From: Bifidobacteriaceae bacterium
GTDB taxonomy: Bacteria; Actinomycetota; Actinomycetes; Actinomycetales; WQXJ01
Direction of reading: 5' to 3'
DNA: 11,242 nt
NCBI GenBank assembly: GCA_031272565.1
Contig: JAISTN010000138.1
Coordinates: 1-11,242, forward strand
The stretch's first letter is position 1; each line of letters opens with the position of its first letter. The notes beneath the pieces are model-generated. The model ran no database searches. It saw only the letters and a list, made by a program, of their open reading frames with translations, and was not told where the DNA came from. This document shows, piece by piece, positions 6,072 through 11,242 of the stretch. The translations under genes and the position numbers were made by a program.

Positions 6072-7211
6072 CTATTTGCTGCGTGGCGCCGGGGTCAGGG
6101 AGGGCGGGGGCTCGGTTTCTTCCGTGGCCGGCGTGGGGGAAGGCTCAGTTGGTTCGGTGGAGGGGGTTTCGCTGGGCGTGGCCGTCGCTTCGCCCGATGG
6201 CGCCGGACTGGTGGTGGCAGTGGGTGACGGTGAGGCGGTGGGGCTGGCCGTGGGTGCCGGGCTGGGGCTGGCGGAGGCGGTGGGGCTGGCCGTGGGTGAC
6301 GGGGAAGGGCTGGTGGACGCGGAGGGGCTGGGGCTGACCGTGGGTGACGGGCTGGGGCTGGCAGACGTTGAGGGACTGGGGCTAGCCGTGGGCGCCTCGG
6401 TTGGAGTGGGCGCCTCGGTGGGTTGGGGCTGGCCCGGCTCTTCCGGCGTGGGCGTCTGGCTGGGCAGCGGGCTGGCCGGAGCCTTGGGGCCAATCTGCAC
6501 GCTGGTGCGGTGGCCCGAGTCGACCCCGGTCAACTCATCTGACAGCGGCCGGCCAATGATCAGTTCGGTCACCGTGATGACCCCCATGATCATGAGGAAG
6601 ACCGCGAGCCCCACGGCGATGAGCGCCTTCTTGGTGCCGTACTTGGTGGTGATGGACCGCCACCAGGTGCCGTCATCGAGGCTGCCGGGGGACTCTTCGT
6701 CCTGGTTGTCTTGGGCGGTCTCAGCCGAGCCTTCGCCGGCGGGAGCGTCGCCTTCCGGCGAGGCGATCGGCTCGGCGATCGGCTCGAACTCCAAGGTGGC
6801 CGCACCCGGGGCGGCATGGGCCCCAGCCCTGGCGGCGGCGACCGCCGCCACCGAAGCCGCCCCAGCCGTGGCAGTGGCGGCGCCGGCCGGCTCGGGAATC
6901 TCGGCACCGGCCGCCTGGGTTTCGGTGGCCTGGGCTTCAGAGTCCTTGGCCTCGGCCGCATTGGACCCAACCCCGGTCTTGGCCAGGTCGACGCCCTTTT
7001 GGGCCAACACCTTGACCGCCTGGTGGCTGCGGTGCAAGAAGCGTGAATAGAGGTAGTTGCCCACCACGGTGATGACGGAAGCCAGGGCGGCGCCCACCAC
7101 GGTGCCGGCGACCCCCAGGTAGGACATGGCGACGGTCGAGGTCACGGCCGCGAAGGCGCTAGCCAAGACCTGGATCAAAGAAATGGAGCCCGCTGGGCGT
7201 TTTTCCGCCAC
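6072..7211 (-). CDS. Membrane protein with long Pro/Ser/Thr-rich external tail
   Basis: I take the GTG at 7211 as start, giving 379 residues: a TATCTT -10 element ends 6 nt before it, and the longer reading from 7301 would run into the divergent yhhQ-like gene. Residues about 10-57 are a hydrophobic Gly/Ala-rich stretch (LGVAGTVVGAALASVI) ending in YLYSRFLHRS. An Ala/Glu-rich, probably disordered linker follows. A clear transmembrane helix lies at about residues 195-220 (ALIAVGLAVFLMIMGVITVTEL) ending in IIGRPLS. From about 245 to the end the chain is almost entirely Pro, Ser, Thr, Ala and Glu. The GAAL-type N-terminal segment plus an ELxxGRPLS helix is a layout I recognise from uncharacterised actinobacterial membrane proteins. 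The tail is probably extracellular or wall-spanning. No enzymatic domain is visible and the function is unknown. Confidence 0.75.
   Translation of the reverse strand: MAEKRPAGSISLIQVLASAFAAVTSTVAMSYLGVAGTVVGAALASVITVVGNYLYSRFLHRSHQAVKVLAQKGVDLAKTGVGSNAAEAKDSEAQATETQAAGAEIPEPAGAATATAGAASVAAVAAARAGAHAAPGAATLEFEPIAEPIASPEGDAPAGEGSAETAQDNQDEESPGSLDDGTWWRSITTKYGTKKALIAVGLAVFLMIMGVITVTELIIGRPLSDELTGVDSGHRTSVQIGPKAPASPLPSQTPTPEEPGQPQPTEAPTPTEAPTASPSPSTSASPSPSPTVSPSPSASTSPSPSPTASPTASASPSPAPTASPTASPSPTATTSPAPSGEATATPSETPSTEPTEPSPTPATEETEPPPSLTPAPRSK
6235..6396. repeat. Degenerate minisatellite inside the Pro/Ser/Thr tail
   Basis: Four tandem units, two of 42 bp (6235-6276, 6277-6318), one of 48 bp (6319-6366) and a shortened fourth (6367-6396), sharing the core GGGGCTGGCCGTGGGTG on the plus strand. 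Unit lengths are multiples of three, so the frame is kept; the coded repeat is built from Ser-Pro and Thr-Ala steps. Slippage here would change tail length without breaking the gene. Confidence 0.65.
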
Positions 7212-7223
7212 CCAGACAAGATA
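7212..7223 (-). promoter_or_regulatory. Predicted leaderless promoter (-10) of the Pro-rich membrane protein
   Basis: Minus-strand TATCTT at 7223-7218, then six bases (GTCTGG), then the GTG at 7211. This is the main reason for choosing that start. Confidence 0.5.
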
Positions 7224-7241
7224 CCCGAGCCGAACGGCCAC

Positions 7242-7261
7242 CTGGCCGGACCAGTGGCCAG
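7242..7261. promoter_or_regulatory. Inverted repeat in divergent promoter region, candidate operator
   Basis: CTGGCC (7242-7247) and GGCCAG (7256-7261) are perfect inverted copies separated by 8 nt. The site overlaps the putative -35 of the transporter gene and sits just upstream of the opposite promoter. The bases are common in this GC-rich DNA, so it could be chance. Confidence 0.3.
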
Positions 7262-7294
7262 ACAACCGCGGGCGACATCGGGCATGATTGGACG
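7259..7294 (+). promoter_or_regulatory. Predicted leaderless promoter of the queuosine-precursor transporter
   Basis: CAGACA at 7259-7264 and CATGAT at 7283-7288 are separated by 18 nt, each a 4/6 match to the consensus. The GTG at 7295 follows the -10 by 6 nt. There is no ribosome binding site and no leader for a riboswitch. Confidence 0.5.
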
Positions 7295-7996
7295 GTGCCA
7301 CTCGCTGACCCCACCTCTCAGACCAACCGTGCCCCGGTGCCCCGCGCCGCCGCCGGGACGTTCCCCATCCTGGTGGCGCTGTTCTGTGCCCTGTTGGTGA
7401 TCTCCAACGTGGCCGCGGTCAAACTCTTTGGGCCCGGCACTGTCACCATTGGCGGGCATCACTGGGACGTCACCTTCGATGGCGGTGCGTTCCTGTTCCC
7501 CCTGACCTACATCATCGGTGATGTCCTGGCGGAAGTGTTTGGGTTCAAGGCCGCCAGGCGGGCGATCATCACCGGGTTTGCCTGCTCGGCGCTGGCCAGT
7601 GGGGTGTTCTGGCTGGTGCAGGTGGTGCCGCCGGCCGCCAACTGGGAAGGCCAGGCGGCCTACGAACAGACCTTGGGCGTGGTACCGCGGATTGTGGGCG
7701 CCTCCTTGGCGGGCTACCTGGCCGGCCAACTGCTGAACGCCTGGTTCATGGGCGTGATCAAGAAGGCGACCCGGGGCAAGGCCTTGTGGGTGCGGTTGCT
7801 TGGTTCCACCGCCGTGGGCGAGGCGGCCGACACGGTGGTGTTCTGCACCATCGCCTTCTACGGCGTCATCACGGGCGGGCAGTTCTGGGGCTACCTGGCG
7901 CTGGGCTACGTCTATAAGTGCCTGGTCGAGGTGCTGCTGCTGCCCATCACCTACCGCGTGGTGGCCTGGGTCCGCCGCCGCGAAAACCTAGGCTAG
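7295..7996 (+). CDS. YhhQ/VUT-family queuosine-precursor transporter
   Basis: A 233-residue integral membrane protein of the former DUF165 family (YhhQ, vitamin uptake-like transporters), which import 7-deazaguanine precursors (preQ0/preQ1) or queuine for tRNA queuosine. About six hydrophobic segments are visible, near residues 23-41, 64-83, 90-111, 131-152, 168-191 and 199-226. Family marks are LLVISNVAAVKLF in the first helix, GGAFLFPLTYIIGDVLAEVFGF in the second, and GEAADTVVFCTIAFYG with YKCLVEVLLLPITYRVV in the last two. The cytoplasmic end is basic (VRRREN). The GTG start is chosen because the predicted promoter places the transcript start on it. It is divergent from the Pro-rich membrane protein. 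No queuosine biosynthesis gene is in the window, so salvage from outside is the likely role. E. coli yhhQ is the named relative. Confidence 0.9.
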   Translation: MPLADPTSQTNRAPVPRAAAGTFPILVALFCALLVISNVAAVKLFGPGTVTIGGHHWDVTFDGGAFLFPLTYIIGDVLAEVFGFKAARRAIITGFACSALASGVFWLVQVVPPAANWEGQAAYEQTLGVVPRIVGASLAGYLAGQLLNAWFMGVIKKATRGKALWVRLLGSTAVGEAADTVVFCTIAFYGVITGGQFWGYLALGYVYKCLVEVLLLPITYRVVAWVRRRENLG

Positions 7997-8011
7997 AGCC
8001 CGCAGGACTCC

Positions 8012-8081
8012 GGACTGGCTGGCGGATGAACCGCCTCAGGTTGGGATCAACCCCATGGCCAGCCAGTCCTTGTAGCGGTTC
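8012..8081 (+). other. Branched stem-loop element downstream of the transporter gene
   Basis: GGACTGGCTGGC (8012-8023) is the perfect reverse complement of 8058-8069, a 12-bp outer stem. Inside are GGCGG-ATGAA-CCGCC (8021-8035) and GGTTG-GGAT-CAACC (8039-8052), giving a three-way-junction shape if the outer stem shortens by three pairs. GAACCGC (8028-8034) can also pair with GCGGTTC (8075-8081), a competing or pseudoknot pairing. No T-run follows and no tRNA cloverleaf fits. It may be a 3' UTR structure, a terminator-like block or part of a small RNA. A TAGGCT hexamer at 7989-7994 could serve as its own -10. Confidence 0.5.
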
Positions 8082-8101
8082 GTGGGACCCCGGGCGCAAA
8101 G

Positions 8102-8150
8102 CAGCGGCCCGCCCCGGGGGAGAGGTAGGTGACCCCAGGGCGGGCCGCTG
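8102..8150. terminator. Strong hairpin terminator between convergent transporter and aldA genes
   Basis: A 13-bp perfect stem, 8102-8114 with 8138-8150 (CAGCGGCCCGCCC and its complement), extended by GGGG (8116-8119) with CCCC (8133-8136) after one mismatch. It begins 12 nt beyond the aldA stop. On the minus strand it is followed by CTTTG, a poor T-run. It can serve both strands. Confidence 0.8.
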
Positions 8151-8161
8151 ACAACTATTGG

Positions 8162-9595
8162 TCAGTAGCGGATGTACGCCACCTGCGACTGGAGGTATTC
8201 GAACAGGCCATGCTTGCCGTCCGCGCCGCCAATGCCGCTCTTGCGCCAGCCGGCGTGGAAGCCTTGGATGCCCTCGAAGTGCTCCCGGTTGACGTAGGTC
8301 TCACCGAAGTTCAGGTCCTTGATGGCCTGCATCACGGTGGAGACGTTGCGCGTGAAGACGGATGAGGTCAGGCCATACTCCACGTCGTTGGCCATGGCGA
8401 TGACTTCGTCGTAGTCGTCCCACTTGATGATGGGCAGCACCGGGCCGAAGACTTCCTTCTGGACAATCTGCGACTGCTGGTCGGCCCCAACCACAATGGT
8501 GGGCTCGTAGAAGTAGCCCGTGGGCTTGTCGGCCACCTTGCCGCCGGTCACGACCTCCGCGCCATCGGCCTTGGCCTTTTCCACCATGTCCGCGATCTTC
8601 TCCAGTTGGGCCTTGTCCACCTGGGAGGAGTAGGCGACGCCAGGCTTGGCTGGGTCGTCCAGCACCGCGGCCTCGAACGAAGCCTTCAGCTTGGCCACGA
8701 ACTCGTCGTAGACGCTGGCGTGCACGTAGGCCCGCTCGGCGCAGTTGCAGACCTGACCGGAGAAGATCAGCCGCGAATCGGTCACGCCCTTGACCGCCAG
8801 GTCCAGGTCGGCATCCGGGAAGACGATGGCCGGCGCCTTGCCGCCCAGTTCCAGCGACGTCTTCATGATCTTTTCGGCCGAACCCTTGATGATCTCCACG
8901 CCCGCCTCGACCGAACCGGTCAGCGACACCATGTCGGTGATGGGGTGGCGCACCAGCGCGTCGCCCAGGGTGGCGCCGCCGCCGGCCACGAAGTTCAGCA
9001 CGCCCGGCGGCAGGTCCAGGTCAGCGATCAACTCGGCGAACCGCAGCGTTGTCAGGGGGGTGGTCGATGACGGCTTGAGGACCGTGGTGCAGCCCACCAG
9101 CAGCGAGGGGGCCACCTTGCGGGCCATGACGAAGAACGGGAAGTTCCACGGGCAGATGCCCACCACCACGCCGATTGGCTTCTGGAACAGGAAGATGTTC
9201 TCCTGTGGGTCATCGGAGTTGATGATCTCGCCCTCGTAGATGCGGGCCCAGCCGGCGTAGTAGTCGAAGTACGTGGCGGTGACGTCGATCTCGACCTGGG
9301 CCAGGGGGGCGATCTTGGCCTGTTCGTGCATCAACAGTTCCGCCAACTCGACCCGGTTGTCGCGGATCACCTGGGCGAACTGCTTCAGCACTTCACCGCG
9401 GGCCACAGCGGACCGCTTGGCCCACGCGGGTTGGGCAGCCTTGGCGGCCTGCAGCGCGGCTTCGGCTTCGCCGACTCCACCCTTGGCGGCCAGGCCAATG
9501 ATCTGTTGGGTATACGGGTTCTCCACCTCGATGACACCATCGGCCGCCCTCAACTCGCCGTTGATGAAGTTCCGATAGAGCTTCAGTTCACCCAT
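8162..9595 (-). CDS. aldA: Lactaldehyde/glycolaldehyde dehydrogenase (AldA type)
   Basis: A 477-residue NAD-dependent aldehyde dehydrogenase very similar in recalled sequence and length to E. coli AldA (479 residues), which oxidises L-lactaldehyde to L-lactate and glycolaldehyde to glycolate. Shared segments include WARIYEGEII, CPWNFPFF (Asn151 of the oxyanion hole), SLELGGKAPAIV (Glu249, general base), DSRLIFSGQVCNCAER (Cys283, nucleophile) and the long C-terminal match FHAGWRKSGIGGADGKHGL. The open frame extends 12 codons further upstream, but AAAGGAG at 9608-9602, 6 nt before the ATG at 9595, fixes the start. It is divergent from lutA/lutB, which would oxidise its product lactate. A hairpin lies in its leader and a strong terminator follows it. 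Specificity for lactaldehyde over other aldehydes is inference from similarity and context. Confidence 0.93.
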   Translation of the reverse strand: MGELKLYRNFINGELRAADGVIEVENPYTQQIIGLAAKGGVGEAEAALQAAKAAQPAWAKRSAVARGEVLKQFAQVIRDNRVELAELLMHEQAKIAPLAQVEIDVTATYFDYYAGWARIYEGEIINSDDPQENIFLFQKPIGVVVGICPWNFPFFVMARKVAPSLLVGCTTVLKPSSTTPLTTLRFAELIADLDLPPGVLNFVAGGGATLGDALVRHPITDMVSLTGSVEAGVEIIKGSAEKIMKTSLELGGKAPAIVFPDADLDLAVKGVTDSRLIFSGQVCNCAERAYVHASVYDEFVAKLKASFEAAVLDDPAKPGVAYSSQVDKAQLEKIADMVEKAKADGAEVVTGGKVADKPTGYFYEPTIVVGADQQSQIVQKEVFGPVLPIIKWDDYDEVIAMANDVEYGLTSSVFTRNVSTVMQAIKDLNFGETYVNREHFEGIQGFHAGWRKSGIGGADGKHGLFEYLQSQVAYIRY

Positions 9596-9601
9596 GTTCA
9601 A

Positions 9602-9608
9602 CTCCTTT
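9602..9608 (-). promoter_or_regulatory. Ribosome binding site deciding the aldA start
   Basis: Minus-strand AAAGGAG followed by 6 nt (TTGAAC) and the ATG at 9595. It rules out the longer start at 9631. Confidence 0.85.
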
Positions 9609-9616
9609 GTCAGTAG

Positions 9617-9643
9617 GGTGCCACCCGGCACTTTGCCGGCACC
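9617..9643 (-). promoter_or_regulatory. Stem-loop in the aldA 5' leader
   Basis: CCGGCA-CTT-TGCCGG (9625-9639) is a perfect 6-bp stem with a 3-nt loop; GGTG (9617-9620) and CACC (9640-9643) add four more pairs across a 4-nt bulge. It sits between the predicted start of transcription (near 9644) and the ribosome binding site, so it would form the 5' end of the mRNA. It could stabilise the transcript or be a protein-binding site. Confidence 0.5.
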
Positions 9644-9650
9644 TCACACT

Positions 9651-9656
9651 AGGATA
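9651..9656 (-). promoter_or_regulatory. Candidate -10 element of aldA
   Basis: Minus-strand TATCCT, giving a start near 9644 and a leader of about 49 nt. No good -35 is seen at the expected distance; the upstream flank lies in the duplicated segment at 9668-9720. Confidence 0.4.
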
Positions 9657-9711
9657 CTTTCGACTAGCGATTAGAAGCGAGACGACAGTGATGGCGCTGT
9701 TCCCGGGTACA

Positions 9712-9732
9712 CCGGCCGCCAAGGGCGGCCGG
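9712..9732. repeat. Perfect 9-bp GC hairpin inside the lutA leader region
   Basis: CCGGCCGCC-AAG-GGCGGCCGG, nine perfect pairs with a 3-nt loop. It uses the last bases of the duplicated lutA segment as its left arm. No T-run follows on either strand. Position between the divergent genes suggests an insulating or attenuating structure. Confidence 0.6.
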
Positions 9733-9750
9733 AGAACGCCACGGAGCGCT

Positions 9751-9756
9751 TACCAT
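9751..9756 (+). promoter_or_regulatory. Weak candidate -10 of the lut operon
   Basis: TACCAT, giving a start near 9763 and a leader of about 57 nt. There is no matching -35. An alternative is TTGTGA (9772-9777) with AACGAT (9795-9800), 17 nt apart, starting near 9807. Neither is strong. Confidence 0.25.
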
Positions 9757-9819
9757 CATTGCCGCGGCCGTTTGTGACACATGAACCAGTTCGGAACGAT
9801 TGGAAGCGAGGCGAGGGTG

Positions 9820-10569
9820 ATGGCGGGGCCAGGTCAGGGCCTGACGGTGGGGCTGTTCGCCACCTGCATCAACGATCTGTTGTTCCCGGGCACCCCGGCC
9901 GCCGTGGCCAGCCTGCTGGAACGCCTGGGCTGCCGCGTAGAATTCCCTACCGCCCAGACTTGCTGCGGCCAGATGTTCACCAACACTGGCTATTTTGACG
10001 CCGGCCTGGACACGGTCAAGGCTTACGCCAAGGCCTTCGATGGCTACGACTACGTGGTTGGCCCGTCCGGTTCCTGTATCGGTTCGGTCCGCCACCAGCA
10101 CCAGATGCTGGCCCAGGACCACCCGGCCTTGGCTGAGAAGGTTGAGCGGGTGGTGGCGGCCACCTATGACTTGAGTGAGTTCCTGATCGACGTCTTGGAA
10201 GTGGAAGACGTGGGCGCCAGCTTCCCGCACACTGTCACCTACCATCCGTCCTGCCACTCGGTCCGGGTGGCGCAGGTGGGGGACCGGCCGCTGCGCCTGC
10301 TGCAACGAGTCAAGGGCCTGACTCTGGTGGAGTTGCCCGATGCCGCCACTTGTTGCGGCTTTGGCGGCACCTTCTCGCTCAAGAACCCCGATCTGTCCAT
10401 CGCCCTGGGCCAGCAGAAGGCTGCGGCCGTGGTGGCCAGCGGGGCCGACTTTGTGGTGGCAGGCGACAACGCCTGCCTGATGAACATCGGCGGGGTGTTG
10501 CACCGGCAAGGGGCTAAAGCCAAGCCGATCCACCTAGCCCAGATCCTGGCCCGGACGGAGGCGTCATGA
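9820..10569 (+). CDS. lutA: Lactate utilization protein A / LldE, (Fe-S)-binding
   Basis: A 249-residue protein with two cysteine-rich CCG domains as in LutA/LldE, one of three subunits of the flavin-free L-lactate oxidation complex (LutABC/LldEFG) that converts L-lactate to pyruvate. Cysteine motifs: CCG at residues 48-50, GSC (Cys86), HPSCHS (Cys145), CCGFGG (178-183) and DNAC (Cys219). The open frame begins at 9781, but the ATG at 9820 is preferred: the family starts just before a GLFATC-type strand, a GAGG lies at 9808-9811 eight nt upstream, and the extra 13 residues match nothing conserved. A degenerate copy of this start lies 129 bp upstream. Its stop overlaps the lutB start (ATGA), indicating translational coupling. 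Confidence 0.92.
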   Translation: MAGPGQGLTVGLFATCINDLLFPGTPAAVASLLERLGCRVEFPTAQTCCGQMFTNTGYFDAGLDTVKAYAKAFDGYDYVVGPSGSCIGSVRHQHQMLAQDHPALAEKVERVVAATYDLSEFLIDVLEVEDVGASFPHTVTYHPSCHSVRVAQVGDRPLRLLQRVKGLTLVELPDAATCCGFGGTFSLKNPDLSIALGQQKAAAVVASGADFVVAGDNACLMNIGGVLHRQGAKAKPIHLAQILARTEAS

Positions 10570-11242
10570 CCACCACCGAACCGGCCACCGCCGCGCGGGC
10601 GGCATCGGGCACCGCCCAGCCCCGCCTAACCCCGGCCCCGCCGCCAGGCAAACTGGAGGACAGCCCGGCCTTCCCGGCTGCCGCCAAGCGCGAACTGGGC
10701 AACACCCAGCAGCGGGCCAACCTGCTGCGAGCCACTGCCACTATCCGGGCCAAGCGGGCTGCCCGGGCAGACGAGGTACCGGAATGGGAAGCCTTGCGGG
10801 CGGCCGCCGCCGCCATCAAGGACCGGGCCCACCGGCACCTGGACCAGTATCTGCTCCAAGCGGAGGCCAACCTGACCAAGGCCGGCGCCCAAGTGCACTG
10901 GGCCCGGGACGCGGCGGAGGCCAACCGGATTGTGGTTGACCTGGTGCGGCAGACCGGCGTCAGCGAAGTGGTCAAGATCAAGTCGATGGTGACCCAGGAA
11001 ACCGACCTGAACGAGGCTCTGGAAGCGGCCGGCATCGCCGCCTGGGAAACCGACCTGGCGGAGCTGATTGTCCAATTGGGCCACGACCGGCCCAGCCACG
11101 TGCTGGTCCCGGCCATCCACCGCAACCGGGCGGAGATCAGGGAGATCTTCCTGCGTGAAATGGGCCTGTACGGCACGGCCGCCCCGGCGGATATCACGGA
11201 CCAGCCGGCCGAGTTGGCGGCGGCGGCCCGGCGCCATCTGCG
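10566..11242 (+). CDS. lutB: Lactate utilization protein B / LldF iron-sulfur protein (3' partial)
   Basis: The frame from the ATG at 10566 stays open to the end of the window (225 codons plus two bases), so the gene is cut off. After a Pro/Ala-rich N-terminal stretch of about 35 residues it follows LutB/LldF: RRANL-type helices, WEALRAAAAAIKDRAHRHLD, then the conserved VVKIKSMVTQETDLNEAL and ETDLAELIVQLGHDRPSHVLVPAIH segments. The [4Fe-4S] cysteine motifs of this family are further along and outside the window. ATGA overlap with lutA and GGAGG at 10557-10561 support coupled translation. LutC/LldG is expected next, beyond the window. Confidence 0.9.
   Translation, partial: MTTTEPATAARAASGTAQPRLTPAPPPGKLEDSPAFPAAAKRELGNTQQRANLLRATATIRAKRAARADEVPEWEALRAAAAAIKDRAHRHLDQYLLQAEANLTKAGAQVHWARDAAEANRIVVDLVRQTGVSEVVKIKSMVTQETDLNEALEAAGIAAWETDLAELIVQLGHDRPSHVLVPAIHRNRAEIREIFLREMGLYGTAAPADITDQPAELAAAARRHL

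Larger units (their letters stand above)
9668..9777 (+). pseudogene. Degenerate partial copy of the lutA start, with 28-codon open frame
   Basis: Bases 9668-9696 match 9797-9825 at 25 of 29 positions, including the ATGGCG of the lutA start. Bases 9697-9720 then match 9880-9903 at 21 of 24 positions. The copy therefore lacks the 54 bp (18 codons) at 9826-9879, and the two parts stay in frame. Its ATG at 9691 opens a 28-codon frame ending at TGA 9775-9777, beginning MALFPGTPAA, against LFPGTPAA at residues 21-28 of LutA. Beyond 9720 similarity fades (a shared GAACGCC at 9734 and 9919). It may be a remnant of a tandem duplication, or a translated leader peptide; the sequence does not decide. Confidence 0.6.

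Noticed and set aside
6045..6072. GGCCCA / TGGGCC inverted repeat after the Pro-rich gene as terminator
   Set aside because: Only six pairs, a 16-nt loop and no T-run; too weak to list in such GC-rich sequence.
6022..7050. Long plus-strand frame with Gly/Val repeats (342 codons)
   Set aside because: It is antisense to the Pro/Ser/Thr tail; the repetitive Val-Gly-Leu text is the complement of that tail, and there is no promoter, ribosome site or family match.
7212..7301. Longer start of the Pro-rich membrane protein at 7301
   Set aside because: It would overlap the divergent transporter's start and promoter, adds 30 residues without hydrophobic or family character, and ignores the -10 placed 6 nt before 7211.
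7997..8100. A tRNA gene in the gap after the transporter
   Set aside because: The stems do not form a cloverleaf with proper D and T arms, and the GGTTC-like T-loop piece lacks its partner stem.
9772..9789. TGTGACACA as a CRP/GlxR-type operator
   Set aside because: Only the left half-site fits; the right half TCACA is missing at the required distance.
9664..10533. Minus-strand frame of 289 codons opposite lutA
   Set aside because: It is the shadow of lutA. Its repeated RLASNR text is only the antisense reading of the duplicated lutA start.
10514..11197. Minus-strand frames opposite lutB
   Set aside because: The plus strand reads as LutB with conserved segments and an ATGA coupling to lutA.
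1..11242. CRISPR arrays, insertion sequences, prophage or integration sites
   Set aside because: No regularly spaced repeats, transposase or integrase reading frames, or flanking direct repeats beyond those reported were seen on either strand.

Overview
The window is GC-rich (by eye well above 60% G+C), gene-dense DNA that looks like a high-GC Gram-positive bacterium (Actinomycetota). Support: the circularly permuted ATP-grasp / alpha-E / transglutaminase trio, a membrane protein of a type common in actinomycetes, frequent GTG starts, and several genes whose TANNNT -10 hexamer lies exactly 6 nt before the start codon, the leaderless-mRNA arrangement frequent in this phylum. A ferredoxin-type oxidoreductase and an iron-sulfur lactate oxidation operon suggest an organism able to live with little oxygen; that is inference, and no genus is assigned.

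Layout. 1-682 (+): C-terminal part of a GltD-like NAD(P)/FAD oxidoreductase fused to a Cys-rich ferredoxin module. 781-1251 (+): VOC/glyoxalase-fold protein resembling methylmalonyl-CoA epimerase, with its own promoter. 1270-1776 (-): small protein resembling only the FAD-binding half of DprE1/FAD-linked oxidases, divergent from 1811-2524 (+), a PIG-L/LmbE deacetylase; their promoter region is symmetric. 2581-6000 (-): three-gene operon of ATP-grasp, alpha-E and transglutaminase-like proteins with a 1-nt gap and a 1-nt overlap. 6072-7211 (-): membrane protein with a long Pro/Ser/Thr tail, divergent from 7295-7996 (+), a YhhQ-type queuosine-precursor transporter. 7997-8161 holds a branched inverted-repeat structure and a strong terminator. 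8162-9595 (-): AldA-type lactaldehyde/glycolaldehyde dehydrogenase. 9596-9819: divergent control region with a leader hairpin and a degenerate copy of the start of the next gene. 9820-10569 (+) and 10566-end (+): LutA/LldE and the start of LutB/LldF.

How the genes fit together. AldA (lactaldehyde to lactate) lies head-to-head with the lut operon (lactate to pyruvate), a plausible two-step route for deoxy-sugar or 1,2-propanediol carbon. The ATP-grasp/alpha-E/transglutaminase trio is a widespread conserved neighbourhood thought to make or modify a peptide-like product, but its substrate is unknown to me. The least explained items are the partial duplication in front of lutA, the symmetric divergent promoter at 1777-1810, the stand-alone FAD-like domain and the structured element at 8012-8081.
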